A stretch of 64,000 nucleotides of DNA from Gavia stellata (lineage: Eukaryota > Chordata > Aves > Gaviiformes > Gaviidae): assembly GCF_030936135.1 (NCBI RefSeq), contig NC_082603.1, forward strand, positions 36,870,329 to 36,934,328. The letters run 5' to 3'. Within the stretch, counting starts at the first letter, position 1. Each line of letters begins with the position of its first letter. The notes beneath the pieces are model-generated. The model worked only from the letters and a program-made list of their open reading frames with translations, ran no database searches and was not told the DNA's origin. Below are positions 1 through 51,858 of this stretch, one piece after another. The position numbers and the translations under genes were made by a program.

Positions 1-5203
<5,203 letters not shown>

Positions 5204-6023
5204 GCCTCGTAGAGACAAAAGGTTGATATGCCCAGTTGTTTTGTTTTTACTGATTTAAATCATCCCATCTCTGAAACTGTTAGCATATTCTTATTTGAGA
5301 TGTGTTTACATTACGAAAGTAAAGCAATAGCTTTACTGTGGGCTTTATCACTTTGTAAACTGTATCAGAACAGGCTCGTTCTAATAATCTGAGTGTAACA
5401 TGTATTTTGGTTGTATATATGAGATGTAGAAACATTTCTAATCTGTATCTAAATATATGGGCCTTTTGCTTTTTTTTGAATATTCAAGTCAAAGCAAGAG
5501 TGTGAATGCTTAATTTTTATATTCCTGTGATATCAACCATGCTAGCATCTGTCTTTACACAAGCACGTTTTGATGGTGGATCACACAAAGCACTTTAAAA
5601 GAATATGAAAAAAAAACCCAAACAAAACCCTACTTAAGCCATGCACTTACTGCCACACACTTGTGTATTTAATTCTTCCTGTTCATGTTTGCCATTACTT
5701 TCATATACTGAGAAACAAGGTTTTTCTTCTGATAGTAATTGATAGCAGTGAAAACAAAAATTATGGTTACATTAAGTATATAAATGTCTTCATTTATTGA
5801 TGAGTCCCTTAGACAAAATTTCACTGATATGTGACATAGAGCATACCTTGAGTATGTATAGTGAAACTTGCTAACATTAAGCATTCTAGAGAACGTCTCT
5901 ATAGTAGACAGTGACTTGTAACTGAATATAGAGTTGATCCTAAATTTGTTGCTGGGTTGAAATTCTGCTTTCATAGTAAGACAATAATTGCCAACACTTG
6001 ATTATGGTGTAATTGAGAATAAA
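5204..6023 (+). promoter_or_regulatory. RABGGTB: RABGGTB 3'UTR with poly(A) signal
   Basis: AT-rich sequence follows the RABGGTB stop codon. A canonical AATAAA lies at 6018-6023, about 820 bp after the stop, and is the likely poly(A) signal. The exact cleavage site cannot be read from the sequence alone, and earlier variant signals may also be used. Confidence 0.55.
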
Positions 6024-8509
6024 GACAGCTGTCAAAAATACTTGTTCTCTGAAGGATGAAGCCCTCTTTGTCTTCACAGAAGCCCTAAAATTGCCTCTTA
6101 ATTTACATAACGCACACCCTGGCTGAGAGGGAATGGTATTCCAGTTGAAATATACAGTAAAAGGTAATCGTGAAGGGGAGGAAGTCTTTGATAATCTCTG
6201 TACTTATGCTTAAGGAAGGTCTACAGTTACTTCAAACACAGTTTTAAAAGCCAGCTGGTTACTTTTATCCAGTCTATTTGTGTTCGTAGAGAGTAAGATA
6301 GAACTGGACAAAGTAACTTTTTGGAAGGCCTTTACTTGTAGAGAATTTCAAAGGGAGAATGTGTATTTGAATTCTCAAATATTTCTAATTAATTTTTTAA
6401 GCCTTCTCTACAGGTTTTTAGATAAGGTAAAAACCCTACTCTCTTTAGCTGTGCAATTGCCTGATGAATTCTTTGGCCAAAGCCTGGCATTAATTTATTT
6501 TTCACAGTTTGGAAAAAAGTTACAGTAGGCTTTGCGTTGAGTGTGAGGGAATGAGAGCACTGATCAGGTTTTATGTAACTAAAGTTTAGCAGAAAATTTT
6601 AAATTTTTCTCACTCCAGGTTACCTTTGCAAGTGCCACTTCTTTTCATCTAAGGAAACACTGTTCAGTACATAGGAATTTGCCATTTTTTCCATGTTCTG
6701 TGGACAAAATAGAATCCTCTTCAGAATTTCTAGTGTAGTATAGACTGAGACACCCTGGGAATTAATATGTGGGTGGTGCTGCATGACAGTATAGAACATT
6801 TCACTGTAGGTTGAAATCCTATTAATATTACTGGAGTTTTTCTCTGAAAGAGGTCTGCTCAACTTCATTTCCTAAGTCTGCTGTGATTTGTAATGATCTT
6901 ACAGGATTATAGGTTAAAAAAGGGGTGAATATGTGCACAAACTAAAAACTTCTTAGGAATATTCTTCCATTCTTTACATCAGTTTTTCTACAAATATTGT
7001 ATTTGTAGAAAGAGTCATCACAATTTTTCTTAGGCAAGCAAAACCACATTTTCTGTTAAATGTACTATAAAAAAAAATTGGTTGCCCAGTGTGTCTGTGT
7101 CAAGACTTACGCCATTTTGGTGCAGAATACACTGTTACCGTCTCCCTCTATTTTTTTAAAAGTACTGATAAGATTTTTTTCTGAGCTTATGTAGTTAGAA
7201 ACTTTGCAGTAATTAATCTGCTGTTCTCAGTGTTCAGTTACAGGCCCTTTATTAAAGGCTTTCAGAAATTTGTACTTTCCTAACTTTTTTCCCATGGAAA
7301 TCTTTATATGGAAAGATCCTGACAGTATCTTAGTACTTGATCTTAAGTACTGTGGTGTAGCTAACATTCCCAGCAATAAATTTTGCAAGATGCTGTTATG
7401 AGAATTTGCAAAAGAATAGTGAATAATTCAGGTAGATAAAATTGTGTGTCTGTAGATGTGTTTATTAAAAGAAAAATCTGTGTGTGTGTGGTGGAAATCA
7501 ACAGCCATTCTGCTACCTTCCAAGAACATGGTCAAGTCCAGAGGAATGCACTTTATTCCAAAGATGCTTCCTTTCAGTTTTGAGACAGCTCAGTTAGGCG
7601 AATTCAGCCTTATGATTTGTGACCATAAGAAGGAAGGTGGAAGATGGGCATTCCTTTTGTTTCTGCTTTTCTTGCCATACACTTGGATTTCTGTCAGGGA
7701 AGAGAAGGTCTAACACCAGCTTCAGGAGTCTGAATGCATATGGAAAGTTTGGTGTAGGACTTGAAATTCAGGACAGTGGCAGTAACTGGAATGGGCACCT
7801 GCTGTCTTCCATCCTTTGCTCTGCCGTGAAACTGAAGTTTCTGATGCTCGAATTTTTAAAGCTGTCTGACTGATGCTGCTCAGTGCCGAGAGAGCCTGTT
7901 CTGAACTAGGAGGCTGGGGGCGATGCCTTTCAGATGTCAGCTGAGGAGCTGCAACCGATAGCATTTCTATTACAAAGCTGAATAGCCATCAAACTACAAC
8001 TGTCGACGAAGAGTTGTGGCCTACTAAAGGCTGGCTTCAGTGTGGAGTGTTTTTAATGCAGGTGTTGCTAAGGTCCGGCGACAAAATGTTGTCTAGCCAA
8101 AATGTTAATGGAAACAGTTTTAGTGGGGCCTATTACACGCCAATATCCAAACAAGCATTACAGTGTTATAAAACATGCATAGAAGCGCACGCATTTAAGA
8201 CAATTCTAGATGTGATCAAGATTTACGGTTTTTATTGGGATCTTTTGGTATCTACACTCTTGAGCAGGGGGAAGGCATCTGTGAAGCTCCTGCAAAAACA
8301 GGCTCCATGTTGAAGAATGAACGTGGGACAAATTGTGTTTCAGTGCTTTACTCCTGTTTTGAAGAGCATGGCAGACCCTTTCTTGGCATTCCCGCGTCAC
8401 CCTTGTATTGCCTGTAATCGCGTATTTGCAACGAAACTCGGTGCAGGCCCAGCAGCTTACTGTTCTGTCATTCATAGCTGTACTCGTAGCTGCAGCTTCA
8501 CCATTTTTT
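6024..8509. other. Intergenic region between RABGGTB and MSH4
   Basis: About 2.5 kb of AT-rich sequence with several short open frames under 100 codons. None resembles a known protein and no transposon signature was recognised. GC content rises from about 8330 toward the MSH4 promoter. Confidence 0.6.
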
Positions 8510-8794
8510 TCTTTGTAAGGGAGCCCGGTCGGGGCACGGGGTGGCGGATGGAGGTGCGGCCCTCTGCCGCCATCGCGGTGCCGGGCGCGAGGGAGCGGAG
8601 CGGCGGCCGCTTGCCGCCCCCCCCCCCGCCAGGCGGCACTCGCCCGGGCGCAAGTGCGGAGCCGTCGCGGTGGGGGTGCCAGGCTTGCGCGCATGCGCGG
8701 CAGGGCCACCGTTGCCGCCATTTTGCGGGGGGGTGCTGGCGGGCTGTCCGTTGTCGCTGAGCCTTACGCGGTGCCGGTTGCGGGAGAGGTGGCG
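8510..8794 (+). promoter_or_regulatory. MSH4: MSH4 CpG-rich promoter with NRF1- and YY1-like sites
   Basis: Composition changes sharply to GC- and CpG-rich sequence from about 8510 to 9100, spanning MSH4 exon 1. There is no TATA box. At 8688-8699 lies CGCGCATGCGCG, which fits the NRF1 consensus YGCGCAYGCGCR fully. At 8714-8725 lies GCCGCCATTTTG, the reverse-strand form of a YY1 site. Both are typical of TATA-less CpG promoters and lie about 70-110 bp upstream of the ATG. The transcription start is probably close to them, but this is inferred. Confidence 0.7.
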
Positions 8795-45629
<36,835 letters not shown>

Positions 45630-45803
45630 TGTGTAACATAGGCTGTTGCTTTAATTTTTATGACTGCAAGATGATTCTATTTTTTCCATAGAATTAGAAA
45701 ACACTGCTTTTCACGTGTTTTTAAATATTTAATTCTTAGTCTAAATTACACTCACTACTGAAAGACCATATTCTTCATGGGTTTTTTGCCAAAACATACC
45801 TGA

Positions 45804-45809
45804 AATAAA
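45804..45809 (+). promoter_or_regulatory. MSH4: MSH4 poly(A) signal
   Basis: AATAAA lies 175 bp after the MSH4 stop codon (TAA, 45627-45629). It is the first canonical signal and predicts a short 3'UTR. Confidence 0.75.
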
Positions 45810-45829
45810 AGCATTTACTTTGTATGAGG

Positions 45830-47258
45830 AGCGTAGTTCTTTTTGATAATGAACTATATCCCTTTCACTATTTTAGAGACAAAAAAGTTGTATAATATTT
45901 AGTATTTTCTACATGATATATCTGGTATTATAGCTCTTACATCTGATAACTAAAGATCTTGCCTAACCAAAAGCAGTCTTTGAAACAGATGGTCCACTTG
46001 TCTTGCATAGGCAAGCTCTACTTATACTGTTGAACATGCATCCATAGATTGTGTTGTTCCCTGCTCAAGGAGGGTTCTAGCTTTCTCAATCACTATGCTT
46101 AATCCAACATAATGTAGGCAGTCCAGGACTGCTTCCTCTCCAGAACTGGGCAGCCAGAGCTTTTTTGTAACACAGTAACAGCAAATTACTGTGGTGTTGA
46201 CACTGTTGATAAGTTTTTGTTTAGAAAGTGAGTAACAGGAAATCAATAAAAAGTTGAATATCCTTCTTCCTTGACTTTTTTTTTTTTAATACAACTTCAT
46301 TGAGTGACTGCAGCCATGTATTCCAGCTTGAAAGAATTTATCTTTCCTCACTTCCTTCTAACCAACTTTGGCTAAGAGTTCTTATATTTTATATATGTGT
46401 GTGTGTGTGTGTGTGTATATATGATTTATTATATCTATATATATCTATAAAATGGGTAATACACAACAGTGTAATATCTAATTTATAACAACAAATAAAT
46501 TTTTATATATAGTTATCATACATATTTCCTTTTTATGTATCTACCTTTGTAAACATACCAGTGCAACAGAAGAACATTTGTAGGAAGCGCACTGTGGTTT
46601 TTTACCTAAGAAGTTTTTTTATTGATTTAAGCTATTAACCACAATTCCCCTCTCTTCAGGTCTTAAATGTTGCCAATTATATCACTCATATCTATCAGTA
46701 ATACCATATTTATTATCTACCGCAGTGAGGATCATGGCAGAAAAAAGTATTTTGTGTTCACATCTCTTAACAAGAGGAACCAAATGTCAAAGGATATACG
46801 TTTCAGATATTGCCTGAACAAGGTGCACATCTCTCCGTTGAGGTCAGCCAACACAGCACCAGAAAGAACAGTTCCGGGGGTTCATGCCTGGGGCCTGGGG
46901 TAGTTTGACCCCGTCAGAACTGTTCCCCTCTTTTGCGCACCGTATTTCAGAGCCTTCGGGTTGCTTCCATTCAGTCCATCAGGACTGTGCATGTATATAC
47001 TCTGCATACTGCTCTCTTGAAACAGATTTTAAATAAGGAGGTTTTACTTTCTTTTTTACTGACATCTGGATACCAAGGAATGGACCAGAACACAAAAGAT
47101 AATACAGAGACTTTCAGACTCATTTTTGCGTCACCTGCAAACAGTCCTCAGTGGACAAATTGGCTTGAATTCTAGGGTCTTTGCTAGAAGACTGTCCAGA
47201 ACTCCATGGAGGGGGGGGGGAAAAAAAAGTAAGTACCTTCAAGGGCTGTACAGTGAGC
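45830..47258. other. Intergenic, start of the MSH4-NAA20 interval
   Basis: AT-rich at first, with a (TG)n microsatellite at 46396-46416 inside a TA-rich context. GC content rises from about 46800. A G run of 11-12 followed by an A run lies at 47209-47228. No gene is recognised in the first 1.4 kb after the MSH4 poly(A) signal. Confidence 0.5.
46390..46424. repeat. (TG)n microsatellite
   Basis: About ten TG units at 46396-46416, flanked by TATATA on both sides. Confidence 0.9.
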
Positions 47259-47264
47259 TTTATT
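47259..47264 (-). promoter_or_regulatory. Minus-strand poly(A) signal
   Basis: TTTATT on the + strand is AATAAA on the minus strand. It lies 166 nt downstream of the TAA of the candidate minus-strand gene, a normal distance. Confidence 0.5.
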
Positions 47265-47429
47265 GCCACTGAGAATTCATTGAGAATGCTGATTGAAGCA
47301 AAGGGGATCTGAGGAAGTTTACGATGGGGGAATTGCAGGGAAGCAGAAAGCTCAGATGGCAAAAGAAGGCTTGTCCTTTCCTGTCCCCCCTCCACAACTC
47401 TGTGAGTAGCAAGTCAGATTGCTGCTTTT

Positions 47430-48065
47430 TTAAATGCCCTTCTCTTGCTCCTGCAGTTCCTCACTCAAGGTGGCGATCTCAGTGTTGAACACTAAGGAAG
47501 AGATTTTAAACTAAACCTGGTCAAGAGCTGACAGTAAAAAGTCAAAAGGCATGCAATATTGTCTGATAAAGCCCTGAAACTTCAACAGGCCATTCACCTC
47601 TATAACAAGATTCTTACTTTGCGTAGTCTGTAAACATCTTGTCCTAGAAAAGTATGCAATGCATTTACTGTCTGCACTAACTTTAGCTTTTCAATGCAGA
47701 CTTTCCTCAAAACCGAGGTTGCTATCACCATATGTCTGCGAGACAAGGCTGCCTGACAGAAGAAATGCTACTTGGAGTGTGAATTGGGGATCCAAAGCCA
47801 GTACAGCAAGATGTACGCTCACCTTCTAACGTCTCTAGTTCTTCCTCCACAAACTTCCTGGCAGCAGCAGGCCTGCAAAGGGACAAGGCAATTCATAAGC
47901 AGAAAAAGCAAAACTCTCATAAACCAAAAAGATACTAGAATTCACTGACACCCCTTTGGGTCTGAAAGATCAAGGCTAAATTTACTTCTGAAATTTGCTT
48001 TACACTTGGCATACACATTTTCAACCTGTACTTCAGTCAGCAGAGATGGCCACCCAAGACTTGGC
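47430..48065 (-). CDS. Unidentified gene on the minus strand, three 3' coding exons (partial, predicted)
   Basis: Read on the minus strand, three candidate exons join in phase: 48065-47952 (114 nt), 47872-47823 (50 nt) and 47491-47430 (62 nt, ending TAA at 47432-47430). Acceptors are CTATGCAG, CTTTGCAG and CTTCCTTAG. Donors are GTGTCAG (weak) and GTGAGC (strong). The first two exons leave 2 and 1 nt over, and each following exon supplies exactly the missing bases. The predicted C-terminus is acidic and helix-prone (FVEEELETLE joined to VFNTEIATLSEELQEQ), which looks like a coiled coil. A minus-strand AATAAA at 47264-47259 is 166 nt past the stop. I do not recognise the protein, and the 5' exons are not found; the GC-rich island at 49780-50256 could be its promoter. 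It may be an expressed gene or a recent pseudogene. Confidence 0.45.
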
Positions 48066-49190
48066 CTGCATAGTTTTAATACTAACAGAACTATACATTG
48101 ATGTGTAATCATTAAAAAAAAGCGCTCACTGAAGAGACAACAATGCTTTAGGCTACAATACTGGGAATTAATTTGATACATGGTAAGGACTACTGTAACC
48201 ATAACCAGTTTTTGAACCAACTTCGGTCACAGTAACAGAAGTGCTTTCAGTCTAGCACTTCAGAAGTAAAGGCTTGATCTTGCAGCCTACAGTACAGCAA
48301 AACAGTCTAAAGTCCAGTTTAGCTGGAGAGTTTGTCATAATCACAGTACTCAGGTGAATGGTTGAGCTTTTTCTCCTCTTAAGGGTGTGTTATTAAATAA
48401 ACCTCATGATTCTGCAGGAAAAGAACGTCTCAAATGGGAGATGGGTGTAACTTTATACCCCACTACTAACACCTCAAAGGACCAAGAACCACCAGCCTGA
48501 AAGTGGTCTATTCCTCTTCCCAGCAACTTTCATATCCCCTATCACAGCTCCACCACCATCCTGAAAAGCATAGTCTCTTCCTGCTCCCAGCAACTCTGAA
48601 ATTACACATCACAGTTCCACCACAACTACAGACTTTGAATCCATTTTCTCCTACCAAAATCTTGTCCCTTAAAGTATCACAAATCTGACAGGCCTGTAAA
48701 CAGTTATGTGGATTGCTGACTCCTCAACTGTACATTACTTTTCTGGTCAGAATATCGGCAGTGACCTTCCCCTGTGCCACCCAGCATTCAGCTCTGTGCT
48801 CAGATCTGGTGTCTCAGTTTGATGCAGTGCAGGCATGATGCACTGAGACGGACTGTAGAGGTGGTGGGGTGGTGAGAGTTGTGAAGGTTTATTGCAGGGC
48901 TCTCGTCTAAGTGCAGGCAGGTGCGATCAGGGTTTTTTTCCTCTCAAATACCAGAACTGAATCCTGTCCCTGAAGGAGAAAGCAGGGAGGAAGCTGGCAG
49001 TCACTCAGTGACTTGTCACGTGAAGAGCAGCAGCAGGAGCTGAAGAACCCACTGAACTGAGGAATACTACTCCAGAAATGACTGAAGGTGTATGGGAAGG
49101 GGGAGGGTACTGGCACTGGAGGCCCACGGCAGTCACTCCTACGTGTTGTTTGTGTGCGTTAATTAAACAATTGTTTTATTCTTTGCACTT
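48066..49190. other. Unassigned interval with small repeats and minus-strand poly(A) motifs
   Basis: This stretch contains a 64 bp imperfect direct duplication (48491-48622) and a hairpin at 48811-48849. Minus-strand AATAAA motifs occur at 48893-48888 and near 49178. A minus-strand acceptor-like CTCCTTCAG at about 48980 leads into a short frame that stops at about 48909, just before the 48888 signal. No product is recognisable. Confidence 0.4.
48491..48622. repeat. 64 bp imperfect tandem duplication
   Basis: Two units start with ACCAGCCTGAAAG (48491) and ACCATCCTGAAAAG (48555). Both continue through CCCAGCAACT to ATCACAG(C/T)TCCACCAC. A third unit may begin at about 48620 but is lost quickly. 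Confidence 0.75.
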
Positions 49191-49229
49191 ATGGCTGTGT
49201 TTTCTGCAGTCTGTTTGCACTCAGTAGAA

Positions 49230-49760
49230 AGTGCCTCAGGACAGTGCCCAAGGAAGAGGGTACTCATGGTGTTGGGTGGGGGGGCTGGTCCCAGGTCTCT
49301 CAGGTGCCTTTGGGGCCCTCAGGGTTCCCAGAGAACCCCAGTGCTGTTCACAGGGCTGCAGGGGATTTCCCTTGCCCTTCACTTGCAGTTTGATGTGCCT
49401 CAGAGCCCTCCATTTGCCCTCTGAACCCCTCAGTCCTCAATTTGAGTTGTTCCAGAGTCTTCTGTATGCCTTCCTGTGTGCCCCTGAGCCCCGTGTTTGC
49501 CTTGCAGCGTGCCACAAAGTTTTCTGCTTAGCTTTCTCCCATCCCAGAGTTTTCCCGGTGCTTTTCGGTGTGCTTCAAGGTCAGCTGTTTCTCTTTCCAT
49601 GCATAGCAGGGCTCTCCCTTTGCCTTGTGCAACCAGAGCCTTCCATTTACCCTTGTCATTCCCTGAGGTTTTCTCGGTTTTCCTTTTACTGCACCCAGAG
49701 AGCTCTGCATTTGTTCTCTCATCCCCTTAATACTCTTCCCTTTTCCTTTTTGTGGACCCC
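49230..49760. repeat. Degenerate minisatellite-like block
   Basis: Phrases such as CAGAGCCCTCCATTTGCCCT (49400), CAGAGTCTTCTGTATGCCTT, GAGCCCCGTGTTTGCCTT and CAGAGCCTTCCATTTACCCT (49629) recur with irregular spacing of some 30-70 bp. They suggest a decayed tandem repeat with a core like CAGAGCCTTCCATTTGCCTT. Open frames cross it on both strands, but their text is repeat-derived. Confidence 0.5.
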
Positions 49761-49779
49761 GGGGCTCTTCCTTCAGCAA

Positions 49780-50256
49780 GCTGCCGTCAGCATCTGAGAC
49801 GCACCTCCGCTGCCCCAGCAGAGCTGGTTGTCTCCTTCGGGGCTGGTGGCCACGCACCGCGTTCCCCGTGGGCTGCTGCTGTGGGCCAGGGGGCTGGGCA
49901 GGATGGTGCCACGAGCGGCAGGCCTGGCCAGCATGGCTGATGGCGGTGGCCCCTCGGTTTCCCCACGGGCCGTAGCTGTGAGCCGGGGGTGGCTGCCCGC
50001 CATCAGGGACGCGGGGGCTGCCCTGGCCGGCGCTAGTGTGGGACCACGGAGCCCCCGCAAGCGCGGCCGGCCGGCACTGCCGCTGCGGCTGCAACCGCCG
50101 AGGGGGTCAGCGGGGGCTGCGGGCGTCCCCGCAACTCGTAACGCCGCGGTCAAAGTGACACAAGCAGCGGGGGCAGCTGGGGACGCGCACGGGGTCACTG
50201 TTGGGTGGGAGTCCCGTGGGGGGAGCCCGGCCCCCGGGCTGAGCATTGCGCAATAA
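49780..50256. promoter_or_regulatory. Orphan GC/CpG-rich island
   Basis: About 480 bp of strongly GC-rich, CpG-dense sequence ends abruptly at about 50250 against AT-rich sequence. It has no recognised coding content; the open frames on both strands are the usual effect of stop-poor GC-rich DNA. By position it could be a promoter for the minus-strand candidate gene at 47.3-48.1 kb, for the + strand micro-exon series at 52-52.9 kb, or both. It could also be a decayed repeat. Confidence 0.4.
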
Positions 50257-50858
50257 CCTTAGTTACCAACTAACCAAAATTGGCGTTTTCCAGTACAATA
50301 GTGATGAGTTCTTCCTTATCTAGAGCATTTATGGTTGGTTTGTCCGAATGTGTGAGAGCGTGTAAACGTAAAGATGAGGCATGATTTAGCCTCAGTGCCT
50401 CTTCCTGAATGTGCGTTCTCAATAAACAGTAAATGCTCAGATGAAATTTATGTTTCAGAGTCTACTTTGATAGGGGTTTTTTCCCATCTCTGGTAGGACC
50501 AGGCATGGTTGTCCCCAGGGGCTGGGGCTGTCCCAAGTTGACAACAGGGGAGGGGTGAAGGCAGGCAGGGAGGGTGTGAAAAGCTGTGAGGGCTCCTGGT
50601 AGCAACAGCTTTGCCCAGGTGGGGAAGGCAGCCGCTGTGAGAAGTGATGCTACAAGAAGGAGGACTGTGCTGAGCTTTCTTGTTACGGGAGCAGAAGGGA
50701 GAGTCCCCAAGAAAACATGAACAACCCTGGTTCTCCAGGGACCCTACAATGGCACAAGAGACCCTGGAACAGCCCTTCACTCCCCACAGCAGCCCCAGAG
50801 ACACCGTGTAACCGCCTCCCAATGTCACCATGTTCAGGCACCTTTTCCTGCATGCAGA
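50257..50858. other. Unassigned interval before the duplicated segment
   Basis: AT-rich for about 200 bp with AATAAA at 50422, then moderately GC-rich. No gene was recognised. Confidence 0.4.
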
Positions 50859-51578
50859 GATCAGTTGTGTTTATGGTGCAGACAGAAGGGTGTTGGGTCA
50901 TTTATGTATGATGTGAGTGTGTGCCGGGCAGGGCAGTTCCAGCCTGTGTGTGTGCCATGGTGTAGTTTGTGTAGTCTGTGTTCTGTGTCCTATGCCATAC
51001 CTTCCTCAGGTCTTGATGCCCACTGTTGCTCCTTGCGCTCGGCAAGCTCAACGAGCACCTCTGTAGCAGTCATGATGGTCTCGAATGCCTTGCCTCATTG
51101 GCATAGTGCCAGTCACGCACGTCCTGTCTTGCAGTCGAAGCTAGAAGCGTGGATCTGTCTTGTGTGTTTTGTGATGTAGACATTTCTGGATGGTCATGGT
51201 TGCGGCAGCCATCCAGGCTGCATCAGCAGCTCTTTTTTTGAGAGTTCTGTTTTCATGGAGTCCTCTTCTGGGGGTTTCTTCCCCATGTTCTTACAGTCTT
51301 GGGTCTTAGAGCCCAGGTTACCACACATCCATCATCCCAGTTTTGGTGGCAGCTTTCTGCCGTGGGCTGTGGCATTTGACTCTTCTCGGGAGCTGCTGTA
51401 GAGCATCACTACTTTGCTGTCATAGCACCATAGGGCTTCTTGGCTGGTGGTGTTATCCCTCCAGGAGTCATTCGTCTAGCGTGTGGTCCTCTTGCATTTT
51501 TTGGTCATGTCATTTGTAGTGTCTGCGTGCGGTGTCAGTCTGTGTGTGTGGTTGGGTTGGAGCTGTCCTGCCTGGGGG
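50859..51578. repeat. Segmental duplication, copy A
   Basis: A ~720 bp segment matches 53029-53471 plus 55736-56008 along its whole length. Landmarks shared in order are GGGCAGGGCAGTTCCAGCCT (50932), GTCTGTGTTCTGTGTCCTAT, AAGCGTGGATCTGTCTTG-like text, GGTCCTCTTCTGG-like text, CTGTAGAGCATC and GGAGCTGTCC. Identity is roughly 70-75% by eye, so the duplication is old. Copy A carries no CR1. Confidence 0.85.
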
Positions 51579-51858
51579 TGTAGCAACAGTAGAGTTAGGG
51601 GCAGTGGAGCGGTATGGTGCTGTGGTAATATGTTGATCTGTCTAGTTTCTCTTCCCATGGATCATATGGTCCATCTCTGGGTGAGTAGCCATTGGCAGCT
51701 GGTGCAGAGAGTTGTTCCTGTAGCATCTCTCAGGTGCTGAGTGGGCAGCTCAGGCCTCTTGGGAGCAGCTGTTTGCATGGTAGTTGAGCAAGTGCTATCT
51801 TGAATGTGCCAAAGCTTGTATATGTGGGTCTTAATGTCTGTTCTTTCTTTTTTTGCAG

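Noticed and set aside
8206-8721. 171-codon minus-strand open frame overlapping the MSH4 promoter
   Set aside because: It is stop-poor only because of CpG-island composition, and there is no recognisable protein or splice sites.
8654-8794. Longer MSH4 N-terminus from the ATG at 8654
   Set aside because: The frame is open, but it runs through the NRF1/YY1 promoter core, and orthologues begin with Met-Leu as at 8795.
48655-48693. Minus-strand exon-like block encoding a Cys-rich CQICD text that might be a zinc finger
   Set aside because: Its end phase does not match the next candidate exon (48065), and the frame continues into a 64 bp tandem duplication. Chance is likely.
49528-50256. Minus- and plus-strand frames of 140-190 codons
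   Set aside because: They cross the degenerate repeat and the GC-rich island and have arginine/proline/alanine-rich, non-conserved text. Better explained by composition.
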